A stretch of DNA of 64,000 bases from Spongospora subterranea f. sp. subterranea (taxonomy: Eukaryota > Endomyxa: Phytomyxea > Phytomyxea > Plasmodiophorida). Shown here one piece after another: positions 1 through 10,874 of this stretch; positions within the stretch are counted from its first letter, which is position 1, and the number at the start of each line of letters is the position of its first letter. The position numbers were made by a program, and so were the translations under genes. Below the pieces are notes generated by a model. That model was not told where the DNA came from, ran no database searches, and saw nothing but the letters and a program-made list of their open reading frames with translations. The DNA is taken from NCBI GenBank assembly GCA_049724395.1, contig JAUGWO010000258.1, positions 1-64,000 on the forward strand, in the 5' to 3' direction.

Positions 1-2797
1 TTGTCAACTAAGGCTTTCACAGAGCAAGGTTTAACAATCGTCATAAAAGACAAGCTCGACATTATTGGGAATGACGGAAAACCGATAATAGAGACCGTCG
101 AAAAGGACGGCATGTATTACATAAAGGCCACCAAGACTCTTCAGGCAAACATGACCCTGACGCTGCAACAAGCGCATAGGACGTTCGGCCACGCGTCCAC
201 AGAGCGACTTTCACATTTGCCAACACAGGCCGATGGGATCAGCATCTCATCACAAGAGCGTGACTTCTGCCAACAATGTGCACTAGCGAAGTCGAAACGA
301 CAACCGTTCCCGAAACGGAGAGAGACGCGACCAACACGCAGATACGAGATCGTATCATCTGACCTAAAAGGTCCACTACTTACAACCGCGAACGACGGAT
401 AAAGGTACTACATCACCTTCAATTGTCTATTTTCCACATGGTGCTGGGTCGCTTTCCTGAAGCGCAAAACTCCAGAAGAAGTCTTAGCCGCGACCAAACA
501 ATTCATCGCAGTTGCACAGTCTGAAACCGGCCAAAGGATGACAACATTTCTCACCGACAATGGAGGCGAATATGTAAATAGCGAGATGAGCGCGTACATG
601 CTGCAGAAGAACATCAAGCATCAAAAGACAGTTCCTTATAGCCCCCAACAGAATGGGATGGCCGAGAGACGAAACCAGACAATAATGGCAATGGCCCGAT
701 GCGTCCTAATTGAGTCGAACCTACCGCATGAGTACTGGCCCTATGCAGTCAAGTACGCGACGTACACGTTGAATCGACTCCCAACCAAGTCAATCGAGTG
801 GAAAACACCTTTCGAACTATGGATGAGCCGCAAGCCAAATGTCAAAGTCATGAAACCATTTGGCATTACTGCATATGCCAACATTGATCTCTCACTACGA
901 ACATCTCTACAGCCAACATCTGAGCGTTGCACTTTCCTAGGCTACGCTGATTTCCAGAAGGGCTACATCTTAGAACAAATCAGTAACAAGAATGTTATCG
1001 TACGAAGAGATGTTTTATTCGAGGATAAATTCCCGAACCAGGAGCGACCGAGCGACCATGACCCTATTGAAATAATCGATGATCATGGATTCGAACTGAA
1101 CCTCGTGAACCACCTAACCAATGTGGAGTACCCAAGAACGTACCACGAGGCAATGCAGATGCCTGACAGTATTCAATGGCATAAAGCCGCACTTCAAGAG
1201 ATGAAATCATTGGAAGAAAACAACACATGGTCACTGGTAACTTTACCAGCCAATAACAACGTGATCAAAGGACGATGGGTCTTCACTAAGAAGCAATCCG
1301 ATGGGAAAGCTAAGTACAAAGCACGATTCGTCGCTAAAGGCTATTCCCAAATTTATGGCATCGATTACCACGACACGTATTCCTCTGTATTAACATATGC
1401 TTCTCTTAGAATAGTCATATCCATTGCCATCAATCGCAATTGGAAAATTCTCCAACGCGACTTCCAAAACGCCTACCTTAATGCGCCGATTCTGCTGCCC
1501 ATTTACATCTCCCAACCTGAAGGATTTGTTAAGTCGGGCGCCGATCACACGAAGGTGTATTTACTTAACAAAGCACTTTATGGACTGAAGCAGGCCGGGC
1601 GCGCATGGCAACAATCATTATTTGATCTCCTCAAAGCCCAAAGATTCACACAATCTGTAAAAGAACCCTGCATATGGTTTCAACACAAGGGCTCCGACAT
1701 GATTCTCATTGCAGTCTATGTCGATGATCTACTCATTATGGGAGACACCGAGAATGATCTCAACCAGGTTTCACAGATCTTAGGAAGAACATTCCGCATG
1801 AAAGACCTAGGCGAACTCGACGAATTTCTAGGCATAAAGGCAAACCGAACGGAGCAAGGCATCGTCCTGACTCAAGAAGCCTACATCAGACGAATAACAG
1901 AACATTTCGGTCAAGCAAACTGCAAACCGACACCGCTACCAATGGCAAAGTCTTTCGAACAAACTGCAAACCGACACCGCTACCAATGGCAAAGTCTTTC
2001 GAACCTGAAGATGAAGACAACAACATCTCAAAAGACTATCCTATCAGGGAGGCCATAGGTTGCCTGATGTACCTGGCCAACTCAACTCGCCCAGATATCG
2101 CTTTCGCTACAAATCGCGTTAGCAGGCAAGCAACAAAGCCAACGAAACACCTATGGAAAGCGATTCAAGGTATTTTGAAGTACCTACGCACCACATGCAC
2201 ATTAGGGCTTCATTTCACCAGGTCCAATTTACGAATCCAAGGATGGGCAGATAGTGATTATGCCGGCGACAAAGAAGATCGTAAATCGACAACCGGTTGG
2301 CTATACAAGTTAGGTGACAACACGGTATCATGGAAAAGCCAGAAACAAAAGGCGGTGACACTTTCGACAACAGAGGCCGAGTATATGGCCGCGTCTGACG
2401 CCGTAAAAGAGGCGATCTGGTTACAAGATTTAATGTTCGAACTGAAGCTCAACCAGAGCAAAACCTCAGTTATCAACCAAGATAACCAAGGGGCGATTTT
2501 CCTCGAAAACAACAGGTCGAGTAAATCCCGTACGAAACATATTGACGTACGACACCACTTCATTCGAGAGAAGGTCGAAGAAGGAAGGATCATGGTCAGA
2601 TATTGCCCCACCAGCGAGATGGTCGCAGACATATTGACCAAACCTTTAAACAAGGAGGCATTTACGAAGCAACGGGCTTCGTTGATGAACTCGAGCACCA
2701 ACGCCGAGAGCGTGAGGTCCGAATTGAGGTGCGACACCGCGACAGCGAAGGAGCGTGTCAGATTCCAGGAGTCACTATCTCGGTGAATGACACATGA
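1..2797 (+). mobile_element. Ty1/Copia LTR retrotransposon, pol fossil (5' part outside window)
   Basis: The translation shows the Copia pol order. A GAG-pre-integrase zinc site lies near 170-290 (HRTFGH, then CQQC). The integrase core lies about 330-1000, reverse transcriptase about 1180-1830 with the YVDDLL active-site box, and RNase H about 2040-2700 with the KTKHIDVRHH stretch. This order (integrase before RT) is diagnostic of Ty1/Copia. The copy is broken, with about two breaks, but otherwise well preserved, so it is probably young. Gag lies upstream of the window. I did not find a recognisable 3' LTR after 2800. Confidence 0.93.
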
Positions 2798-2890
2798 ATC
2801 AATTCGGGAAGATGAATCATCATCAATAAATCACTTCTCTAATATACCTTCACTGGATACCTACTACTATAGCTACTGCTCATTTAAGAA

Positions 2891-3329
2891 TGTGCCATCA
2901 TAGTACCTTTTGGGTCAGTTGGTAACTGTGTATCTCGGGCGCAGTTCCTAACAGTATGATGGCCATCAAGGTCGTGAGTTCGATTTCCTTAGTGTTCACA
3001 GCATTTTGGGGTCACTCGCGGCTTACATGTAACGGCATGGGGGTTGCCTTATATACCATTCGTGCTCAGACTTCCCCGCCTGACTGGATTGTTTCGTCTT
3101 CTTCCTTCTCTCTCTCAACTGTGTTATCTCGTTTCTTGCTCACCAGTCAGAGGATAATCTAGGAAGTCGCACGGGGGCTGGAAGGTCATGGGGGTCGCTC
3201 CTAAACAGGGGGATACTGTCATGATCCAAAAGTCTTAGGTATATAAGGACCCGAGAATGATGGCCATGTGCCATCATAGTACCTTTTGGGTCAGTTGGTA
3301 ACTGTGTATCTCGGGCGCAGTTCCTAACA
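2891..3329 (+). repeat. tRNA-like (SINE-like) repeat with 63-bp terminal direct repeats
   Basis: The first 63 bp (2891-2953) recur without change at 3267-3329. Inside the first copy, TGGGTCAGTTGG (2911-2922) fits a Pol III A box. GAGTTCGATTT (2976-2986) is a fair B box about 60 nt further on, which is the layout of a tRNA-derived SINE head. The second copy stops before the B box, exactly where the coding sequence of a MULE fragment resumes. It could be a SINE that was tandemly duplicated, or a very small terminal-direct-repeat element. No poly-A tail or clear target duplication was found. Confidence 0.45.
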
Positions 3330-3649
3330 TCTTGCGGCGTAAGGTCTTGTTGAACTTGAGCAAACGAGACCCCTCGCACACTGACGACCGCGTTCAAAGG
3401 GTGGGAATGTGTGGGACGGAACCCTTTTTCCTTGATGATGTACACGTTTTTGGCAAAATCGTAAGTGAACAAGACTTGATACGGACAAGCAGCGTGTCTG
3501 CAATAAAACCGTCCGCGCTGGACAATTGATTCTACCCCAAACAATTTCACTGCCCGCTGAGCATCCATTCGATGCGGGCTTCGGTTGACGTGAAAATTTT
3601 GTGACCTCGCAAAAGTTTGGATTTTGGACAGCAGATCCTGGTAGACCAT
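3330..3649 (-). pseudogene. MULE-type transposase, N-terminal fragment
   Basis: The minus-strand translation has a zinc-finger-like DNA-binding region with the order RGRFYC, AACPYQVLF, YIIKEKG, THSHP. It parallels the N-terminus of the MULE gene at 7818-10494 (RGTFYC, CSFKVPF, YIIKQD, NHNHS). The layout Cys-x-Cys followed by His-x-His is that of FAR1/WRKY-GCM1 domains in Mutator-like transposases. Only about 105 residues remain: the reading is cut at 3329 by the tRNA-like repeat, and no catalytic domain follows on its far side. It is a dead scrap, probably of the same or a sister MULE family. Confidence 0.6.
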
Positions 3650-3662
3650 GAATGTATCGCCT

Positions 3663-3925
3663 GGATAAACATCACCGGGCGAGCGAATTTGCGATGGACA
3701 ACGACTGAGTTCAAGAAGTAATGAACCATTATGAAGACAACAAAGCTATTAATATACCTCGCATCAAAAGAGGCACTATCGCATGGATCAACATCACCGG
3801 GCGAGCGAATTTGCGATGGACAACGACTGAGTACAAGAATTAATGAACCATTATAAAAACAACAAAGCTATTAATATACCTCGCATCAAAAGAGGCACTA
3901 TCGCATGGATAAACATCACCGGCGA
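3663..3925. repeat. 122-bp tandem duplication (about 2.1 units)
   Basis: The unit begins at 3663, 3785 and 3907 and starts each time with GGATMAACATCACCGG. The first two units are nearly identical; the third is cut short. It lies just upstream of the MULE N-terminal fragment and may be part of that element's subterminal region. Confidence 0.85.
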
Positions 3926-4242
3926 TTACTGATGAATCACTATAGAGGAGTTAAGGTGATGAACAGTACGCGATTAGAATAAAACACGTTTCCCATACAG
4001 CCATCTCAGCGACGGCAGCATAAGTGCTAGGCGATAGTTGACTAAACAAAAACCATCAGAGATAATTGAACCGTTAATTATATGTAGAAATAATCCCCAC
4101 CTCGAAGATTGATTGTTGAAACTGAAACAGAAGACACTAGATGAAGAGAGAATCGATTCGGCATATGACGTGATCCGCAACCCTAAACTGCGATCCGCAA
4201 TCCTCGCTCAGTGCAATATATATATCTTTGCATTATTAGACT

Positions 4243-4394
4243 GTGTCACAGTCAATAGTGTATCCTATTGTGCGAATGTCCAAGCATCTCGCGCGGTTGA
4301 ACCGCGCGCGGTAGAGGGGATAGTCCGCTCAGGGTGTCACAAAACATTACAGTAGTGTACCCTATGGTGCGAATGTCCAAACATCTCGCGCGGT
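4243..4394. repeat. Duplicated 55-61-bp GC-rich motif
   Basis: 4243-4297 and 4334-4394 share GTGTCACA at one end and GTGCGAATGTCCAA then CATCTCGCGCGGT at the other. Repeated subterminal motifs of this kind are common in DNA transposon ends; here they precede the MULE-like tip at 4480-4570. Confidence 0.7.
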
Positions 4395-4479
4395 CCCGCT
4401 TTTCGGGTGTGTTCACTGACTGTTCACTGTTTAGAAAGACCCCGCACAATCCACACACTTGCACTACGCTTGCCTCTGG

Positions 4480-4570
4480 GAGAGTGTTTCTATACGCGCG
4501 CGGAGTTTTTGTTCATACTATTCCCCTCACAGTCGTGGCGCAACCCTGCGATCTGACGAAGAAGACGGTA
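4480..4570 (+). repeat. MULE terminal segment, interrupted by the pogo element
   Basis: The stretch with GCGCGGAGTTTTTGTTCATA, then GGGTTGCGCCACGAC on the other strand, matches the reverse complement of 10560-10665, the upstream end of the MULE gene at 7818-10494. After the pogo insertion the match resumes at 7070, so the pre-insertion site can be read directly from the second copy. Confidence 0.65.
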
Positions 4571-7069
4571 CCGTAGACTCTCTTATAATTGATAGGGTCC
4601 GTGGACGGAGATTCAAACAATTATAAGAGAGTATCAATTATAAGAAATAAAAACTGCGTGCGCATTTTGTTTCTGCGTTCGCAAATATTAAGTGCGCTAC
4701 TGCGAAACTGAAAAAAAAACAGCGGGAACTGCGCGGAGATGGTTTGACCCGGGAGTGTCGTCAAATCTCAGGCTCTTCGTTTGCAGCTCTGCTCGTTTCC
4801 CTGGCTGCTTGCTGTCTCGACGTCATTGATATGAATACGTGCGCTGGATGCAACGGCTCCATTAGTGGCCATCATCGGTAAGTTCACTCCCACCTGAGCT
4901 GATTGGAGAAGGGAAGATTTATAGAGTCTTAAGATGTCCTGGATGCCAGCGTTTCATGCACCCCTTCTGCGGGAAACCGTTTGAAATGGATGCTGAAGGA
5001 TACGGCCAACGCATCTGGTGCTCAAAGTCCGGAGTGTGCTTGCTCGGAAAACATGAACGGGCGCCGTCATCTGAATCAGATCTGGAATCGGATAGCAATT
5101 CTGATACGATGACTGCTTCTGGCGAAGAAATAGTTCTCGTGTCTTGCGCCGCTGCCGATTGCTCTCAGCCTAGGTCCAAACTCTCTTCGGAGCAGCGCTT
5201 GCAAATTTGGCAAAAACATTCATCCGCTCCGAGGTTGACTCAAATGAAGCTGGCTGAATGGGCTACCGCGGAGTTTGGCCTCGACAAATTGACACAAGCG
5301 ACGATCTCGACAGTCCTATCGGATTTTCGTGGAAAGTCTGCAAAAGGTGGCAACCTAACTAATGAGCAAGTTGGAATGGTAATTGCGAAAAGCAAAGAGA
5401 AAGGTATGACGCAACAGAAGCTCAGGCACTGGACGAAGAAAGAGTTCAATCTAAAAAATCTACCGAGTCAATCAACGATTTCGAATATCCTCAATAACAA
5501 GCGCGGAATTCCTGACCAATTGAGCGAAAATACGCGCTACCTGAAAAGAAAGCGGATTCTCAAATCGCCTGAACTTGACAACGTTTTAGCTGAATGGATC
5601 ATCCAACGTCAAGAAAACAGAGTGATCTTAACTTGGAACCTAGTTCAGGCAAAAGCTCGGGATTTCGCCGACCGGTTAAAACTTCCAGAATACCAGCGAC
5701 CTAGTTTCTCAGATGGATGGCTTGAAAAGTTTTTGGATCGTCATGGCCTCAGGACTGTCGTGATGTCTGGCGAAAGCGGGTCCGCCGATGTTGTTGCAAT
5801 CAATGCGGCTCTTCCTGAACTCCGGGCAGTAATTAAGGAATACGCACCACAAGACGTCTTCAATATGAACGAAACCGGACTGTTCTATTGTCTCGCCCCA
5901 GATCGGACAATTGCAACGCGACAGCTGGAGGGCATGAAGAAGGAAAAGACCCGGATTAGCATTGCCCTGTGTGCTAATTCTGATGGAACAGAAAAAGACG
6001 AGCTTTTGTTCATCGGACATGCTGTGAAACCAAGAGCATTCAACAAGAAAAATGGAAAGGAACTCGGATTTTTTTACCGGAATAACAAGAAGGCTTGGAT
6101 GACTTCTCTGCTCTTTCAAGAATGGTTGCAGCTTTTTGATTCTCGGATGAAACGACTGCAACGTCGTGTCCTTTTATTGACAATGCACCAACACACAGCG
6201 TCAAAAACCTTGCGCTTTCTAACATTACAGTCCGGTTTCTTCCTCCGAATACGACATCTCGCATCCAGCCAATGGATGCTGGAATTATTGCAGCATTCAA
6301 AAAACGTTACCGTTCCTTCCACCTTTCCCATGCTATCGATCGAGATTCTGTTGGAGAGAAGGACATCTACAAGGTGGATATCCTAAAGGCAATGAGATGG
6401 TGTAAAGCCTCCTGGAGTGTTGTTACGGCATCCACAATAGCAAACTGTTGGCGTCATACTGGGCTGTCTCGTAGTGTTTCGATCCAAAACCATTTTGATG
6501 ATGATCTTGATGAAGAACTATTGAAGAGCGTGGAGCAGTTGAAAATTACGTCTGTCTTTACCTTCGACGAGATCGCTGCTGAAGAGTCCGCGCAGGACAT
6601 CCACCACAAATTTTCCGATGCTGAATTGGTGGAGCTTTTTGCTGAATCAGAAGATGACGAACCGGAGTTCGAAAATGACGTCGTCGTTGATGAGGGACCG
6701 ACCCTTGATGAGAAGATAACGTCAGTCAAGACGACGTTAGGCCTGTTAGTTGACGATCCGCTGGAAAATGAAGCGGCGATCCGTCAATGTCGTCGTATTT
6801 TGATGGAACTGGTTCAGATTAGATCGGCAAATCGTACGATACCTCTAAAACAGATTGACATTCGCTCATTCTTCCAAAATAAACCTACCATGTTCTAGGA
6901 AAAGATGCTCTTACTTATAATTATCAATGATCTGTTCCGGCAAAGGTATCAATTATCAAGTATAAGAGAATATCAATTATAACCCATAGAACGGAGTCGG
7001 TGGACGACCGGGCAATCAATTATAAGAGATTATCAATTATAAGAAGAGCAATTATAAGAGAGTCTACGG
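4571..7069 (+). mobile_element. pogo/Tigger-type DNA transposon, complete ends, 2,499 bp
   Basis: Both ends carry the inverted repeat CCGTAGACTCTCTTATAATT. TA stands directly outside each end (4569-4570 and 7070-7071), the target duplication of the Tc1/mariner/pogo group. Extra copies of CAATTATAAGAGA lie just inside both ends (4617-4645, 6940-7060) and may be subterminal transposase-binding sites. The element carries one transposase gene on the plus strand. It sits inside an older MULE terminal segment. Confidence 0.9.
4831..6898 (+). pseudogene. pogo/Tigger transposase (DDE_1), probably inactive
   Basis: Exon 1 is 4831-4877 and exon 2 starts at 4925; the 47-nt intron has GTAAGT...TTATAG ends. 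Joining them gives an N-terminal Cys/His cluster (CAGC, CPGC, HPFC) like a small zinc ribbon. Then come two psq-like helix-turn-helix repeats, one with KLAEWATAEF and one with KLRHWTKKEF, and a CENPB-type HTH (FSDGWLEKFLDRHG). The DDE core follows: NMNETGLFY, then DNAPTH, then NTTSRIQPMDAGI. Two lesions stand out. The first catalytic Asp of the usual NMDETG box is Asn, and a one-base loss in the T run near 6171-6175 moves DNAPTH out of frame. The acidic C-terminus ends at 6898. The family cuts and pastes its own element at TA sites in the nucleus. Confidence 0.9.
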
Positions 7070-7071
7070 TA

Positions 7072-7800
7072 GACTTTTCGGGAGGATTGCATCTTGACCA
7101 CTTTCTGACCACTTCCCTACCAATCGTAAAAGTTGTTCAGAGGGCATAGCCGCAGCAGAAAATTTGGGAAAACACCTGTGGCAATACATTAAGACGTAAA
7201 GAGGGATAGTCCAGGTTTCGGGCTAAAGTATATTTACTAGGAGCTACAATAAGAACGATTATACCAAAATTACTGTCGCTTGCAATTTTATTATTAATAG
7301 TCAAATTACTCGAAAGAAATCCTCATAACCAGGATTGTTATTCTTCAATGTTTCGATGTGCTGCCTGATGTTGTCACCCAAAATTTCAGCTGCGGTTACG
7401 CCATGGACAGTGCCAGGTGTTAACACGAATTTGTCAATTCGAATCATGCCAATGGAACAAATTGGGGCAACAACTCGTATCTACAAATATATGTTTCAGC
7501 GTTGCGTCGACAGTTTACAAAACGTGATGATTCAATACCTCCGTATCAAGATAGAGTATATGACCTGAGTCAAGCTCAAACGGGACGTTTGTTTCCATGT
7601 ACCTCTCCGGTTCGAAAACCTATAAAATGAATGACTTATTCGGGCTTTAACATGCGTAAAACAACATCATACTGTTAGAATCTGTGCATACATCGCACTC
7701 TCGGCGACACCGCGAACCCTGCCTGGAATCCAATAAAATATTTTTGTTCCAGGACCAATCTCAGGACTGAACAAACTATTATTTTACATCAAGTTTAAAG
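7072..7800. other. Gap without a recognised gene
   Basis: The first 60 bases continue the MULE tip interrupted by pogo. The rest has short open frames only and no motif I can name. 7690-7800 may be the 3' flank of the MULE gene. Confidence 0.5.
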
Positions 7801-7817
7801 AAAGTGGAAAGCAATGT

Positions 7818-10494
7818 CTACAGGCTGGGTTCAAACGCCGGTTCGATTTGACCGTTAGGCTCAGGAACAGCAACATCAATCGACCCATCTCTTGCGACAA
7901 TGGGATACTCAGACTCGCTATTTGCGAACAAGGAGTTGAAGCTACTGTCATCCTCAGATGATACGGAAATGGTGGGGTTGCTTTCTTCGTCGACAACCTC
8001 TGCCTGACACCCTATTTACGGTAAGAAAAGGGATCTTAATTTCACTAAAAACAACAACTAAATGCTATTCAGACCTTGATTGTCAATCCCAGGCATTTCT
8101 AATGCAGTAGCTAGTATTGGATCAGAGATTTGTGGGCAAACGGGTAGATCATCAGCAGGAACGGAGGCGAAAGGTTCACGAGGAACACTAGTTCCTGAAG
8201 AGCGAGACGAAATAAATGAGAGACAAGAAGAAAAGTTGACTGGCTACGGAAGCATTCAAGAGAAGGGTTAAAAAAGATGTCATACAGACCCTGGAAAAGA
8301 GGACAATTGCGGCTATTGGCTCGATGACCCAGACTATCGGAACGCCCAGCGGTGCTACAGACGGAGCAATGTACAGGTCGCCTAGAAGGCAACGGACGAT
8401 TCAAAGAAGAGAGGTTGCCGGATTCAACGATAGGACGGCCACTCGAACGGTTTCGGTGTAGTGGCGGCAGCAATCCACGTGACTCGGTTGGGCTAGGTCC
8501 ATGCAATGCAGCATCAACAACCGCTTGTGCATCCGCTAGTGCCGCGATCGTGAGCCTATACACGTGATCTCCCTGAGATGAGCCGATGGACGCCAATGCC
8601 CGGCACTTCTCGTCAATGATCCTGTATCGGACGTCTCTTGTTCTTGGAACAGTGATTCGTTGATAAAGGTCCAACGAGACACCTACATAATGGTAAACAT
8701 AAGGACACAAATTGGGAGGGTACTCACCCCTTTGAGTGACCACTTCCTCAGTAGGTTGATGTCCACTGCTTGAAGAAGCGGGAGGTGTGTTGGAATGCAC
8801 GATCCCAAGGCAAGACAGGGCTTGCTCGTATAACGGGTGGTTAACTAGATGCCATCGTCCAGCTAAGGTATCAATGTTGAAAAGAGGCAGCGCTATTTTG
8901 TGGAACACTGCACAGATTCCAACACACGGAATCTAGCAACTGCCAAAATAGGCACAATTACACAGCGGAAAAGCATCGTGGCCAGTTGATATGGTGACGG
9001 AATGTGGATCCGATTTGTCACAACGCTTTGAAACGCTCCAAATGTTTCCGACAAGTATGGATTCATATTCGCTGACCTGGAGGTTTTGTGCCTTTATCCA
9101 TCGTCGACGTAACGATTCCATTTGCGACCCTCGCGTATCAACAATTAAATTTCTCGCAAAGAGCACAATCTTGCCTCTTTGTCAGCGAAATGACATGCCT
9201 GGTTAGCTGGTTCAAATTGAACTTCGCTATATGCGCATTGTTGAGACCAGACTCTTTGATCCTTGCATTGATGGACTCGGCCCGCTGTGTCGTCACATGT
9301 CCTGCAGTGAAACATTTGGACGTGAAGGTTGCACAAACTTTCTCCTTCTTGACCAGAACTGAATCAAGAAACCGGAGAGCATCATCATAACCAGCAAGTC
9401 TCGCATAGAATGTATTGAAAAAATCCAAAAACGATACCTCCGAATCAAAAACAGTACAAAGTAGAGAGTGGCAATCTCTCATGAAGGTATTGCGGAACTC
9501 GGAATTCATTCCACGGTGACAATGGAGGATAGATTTTTAAAAATGTTTTGAGGAAAGCAGATGGCGCAATCGCAGAGTCACCAGCAGCTGTCTCAAAAGC
9601 CGAAGCTCCATCAGTCATCAAAACCGAAGCTCCAGTGAAATACTGATAAAAAGTCTGATAGGCCTTTATCACGCTCCTAGAATTTTCGGATGGAGCAAAC
9701 CCGATACCACCTATGACCGTTTTGCCCAAAAAGTCAATATTTGAGAAAACCAACAAAATCAGTGAATATACACTGATGTTGAAGGTACCATCCAGAAGAG
9801 TGAAATCTGAATAAGATCGACAATATTTCTCCATTGCTGTAGTTTGAACAATGGCACTGTTGATGCGCAGGTCATCTTCGAACTCCAGCTGGAAAATTCC
9901 TCCTGAATTTGAGATATCTGTTCCGAAGGCGAAGAAATCTTTCATGCCGTCTGGATCGGAACCAAAATTAACTATCTTGCTCTTCTTGATCATACGCTGA
10001 ATCAAATGGCTGTCGTAGTGCCTCTCGGGAAATTGTGTTGCAAGGATGCGGCGCAACAATGGCGCGTTTGCATGACAGCCACAAGTAATCATGAGGTCTT
10101 TTTCCGATGGGCACAGATCTCTCTCGAAACGAACGAGAACGTCTGAACTTTCAGGTATCAAGTCGACGCTATGATTATGATTTAGGTTTAAACCATCGGT
10201 ATCCTGTTTGATGATATAATGGCGCTGGGCGAACATGAAGGTGAATGGAACTTTAAAACTGCATTTTCCATTGATTTTAGAAGTGCAATAAAAAGTGCCC
10301 CTCTGGACAGCGGATCTAGCAAAAATCAGTTGCGACCTGGTATCGTCCATCTTATGGGTGGATTTGCCGCAATCGAATCCTCGTTGTTGGACAAAACGCC
10401 GGAATTCCGCCTCTAATTGCTCAAAGGTCTCGAATTGAGACCCGGCTTCGAGTGTGTCTCTATTATCAATACTGATACGACATGGATCAAAAAA
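7818..10494 (-). pseudogene. Mutator-like (MULE) transposase gene with introns, damaged
   Basis: Read on the minus strand. An N-terminal zinc-binding domain lies near 10200-10350 (TFYC, KCSF, NHNHS). The MULE DDE core follows at 9560-9830 (LLDGTFNISVY for the first Asp, LMTDGASAFETAA for the second). The downstream TTQRAESINARIK helix is at 9250-9300, a SWIM-like CNCAYF...GIC..FHK site near 8900-8960, and a CSVC..GHR..NC knuckle at 8300-8350. The C-terminus is acidic. Three GT-AG introns fit: 8683-8727 (45 nt), 8195-8247 (53 nt), 8012-8074 (63 nt). The coding frame shifts by one base near 9537 and again near 9155, and one TAG lies in the SWIM region, so this copy is probably dead. The extreme 5' exon is unresolved. 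Confidence 0.82.
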
Positions 10495-10559
10495 CTACTC
10501 CTATGCAAATCGAAAAGAAGGGTTCATACCTTGAAACGACGTTACCTGCCTCCGCCTCC

Positions 10560-10665
10560 ATTAGAAAAAAGTGTACGGTCTTCTTGGTTAAAGCTCAGGG
10601 TTGCGCCACGACTGAGAGGGAGGGGAATAGTATGAACAAAAACTCCGCGCGCGTACCATGTTCGC
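10560..10665 (-). repeat. MULE upstream/terminal segment
   Basis: The reverse complement of this stretch matches 4480-4570 plus 7070-7100 across the pogo insertion. It lies directly upstream of the MULE coding region and should be the end-proximal part of that element. A run of AAACTGCG words follows to 10860. Confidence 0.6.
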
Positions 10666-10865
10666 GCGCATGAAAACAATATCCTCAATTTTTTCCCAAA
10701 CTGCGTGAGCAACAAATATAAAACTGCGGACGCAAATAATGAAAACAGCGGAAATCGAGTTGATACGTAATCAATTGCGGAAGTTGAGTACTGCGGTCAT
10801 GAAACTGCGTCGCAAAATATTAAAGTGCGTGCGGATATTTCAAGTTGCGATTAAATTTGACCTAG

Positions 10866-10874
10866 TATTATAGG
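10866..10874. repeat. 9-bp junction word TATTATAGG (copy 1)
   Basis: First of four identical 9-mers, at 10866, 12428, 13221 and 17228, each at an edge of E1, E2 or E3. A 9-bp target duplication is usual for Mutator-like elements. Confidence 0.75.

Noticed and set aside
3661-3930. LTR of the Copia element
   Set aside because: It is a 122-bp tandem duplication on the far side of a MULE fragment, with no link to the Copia end.
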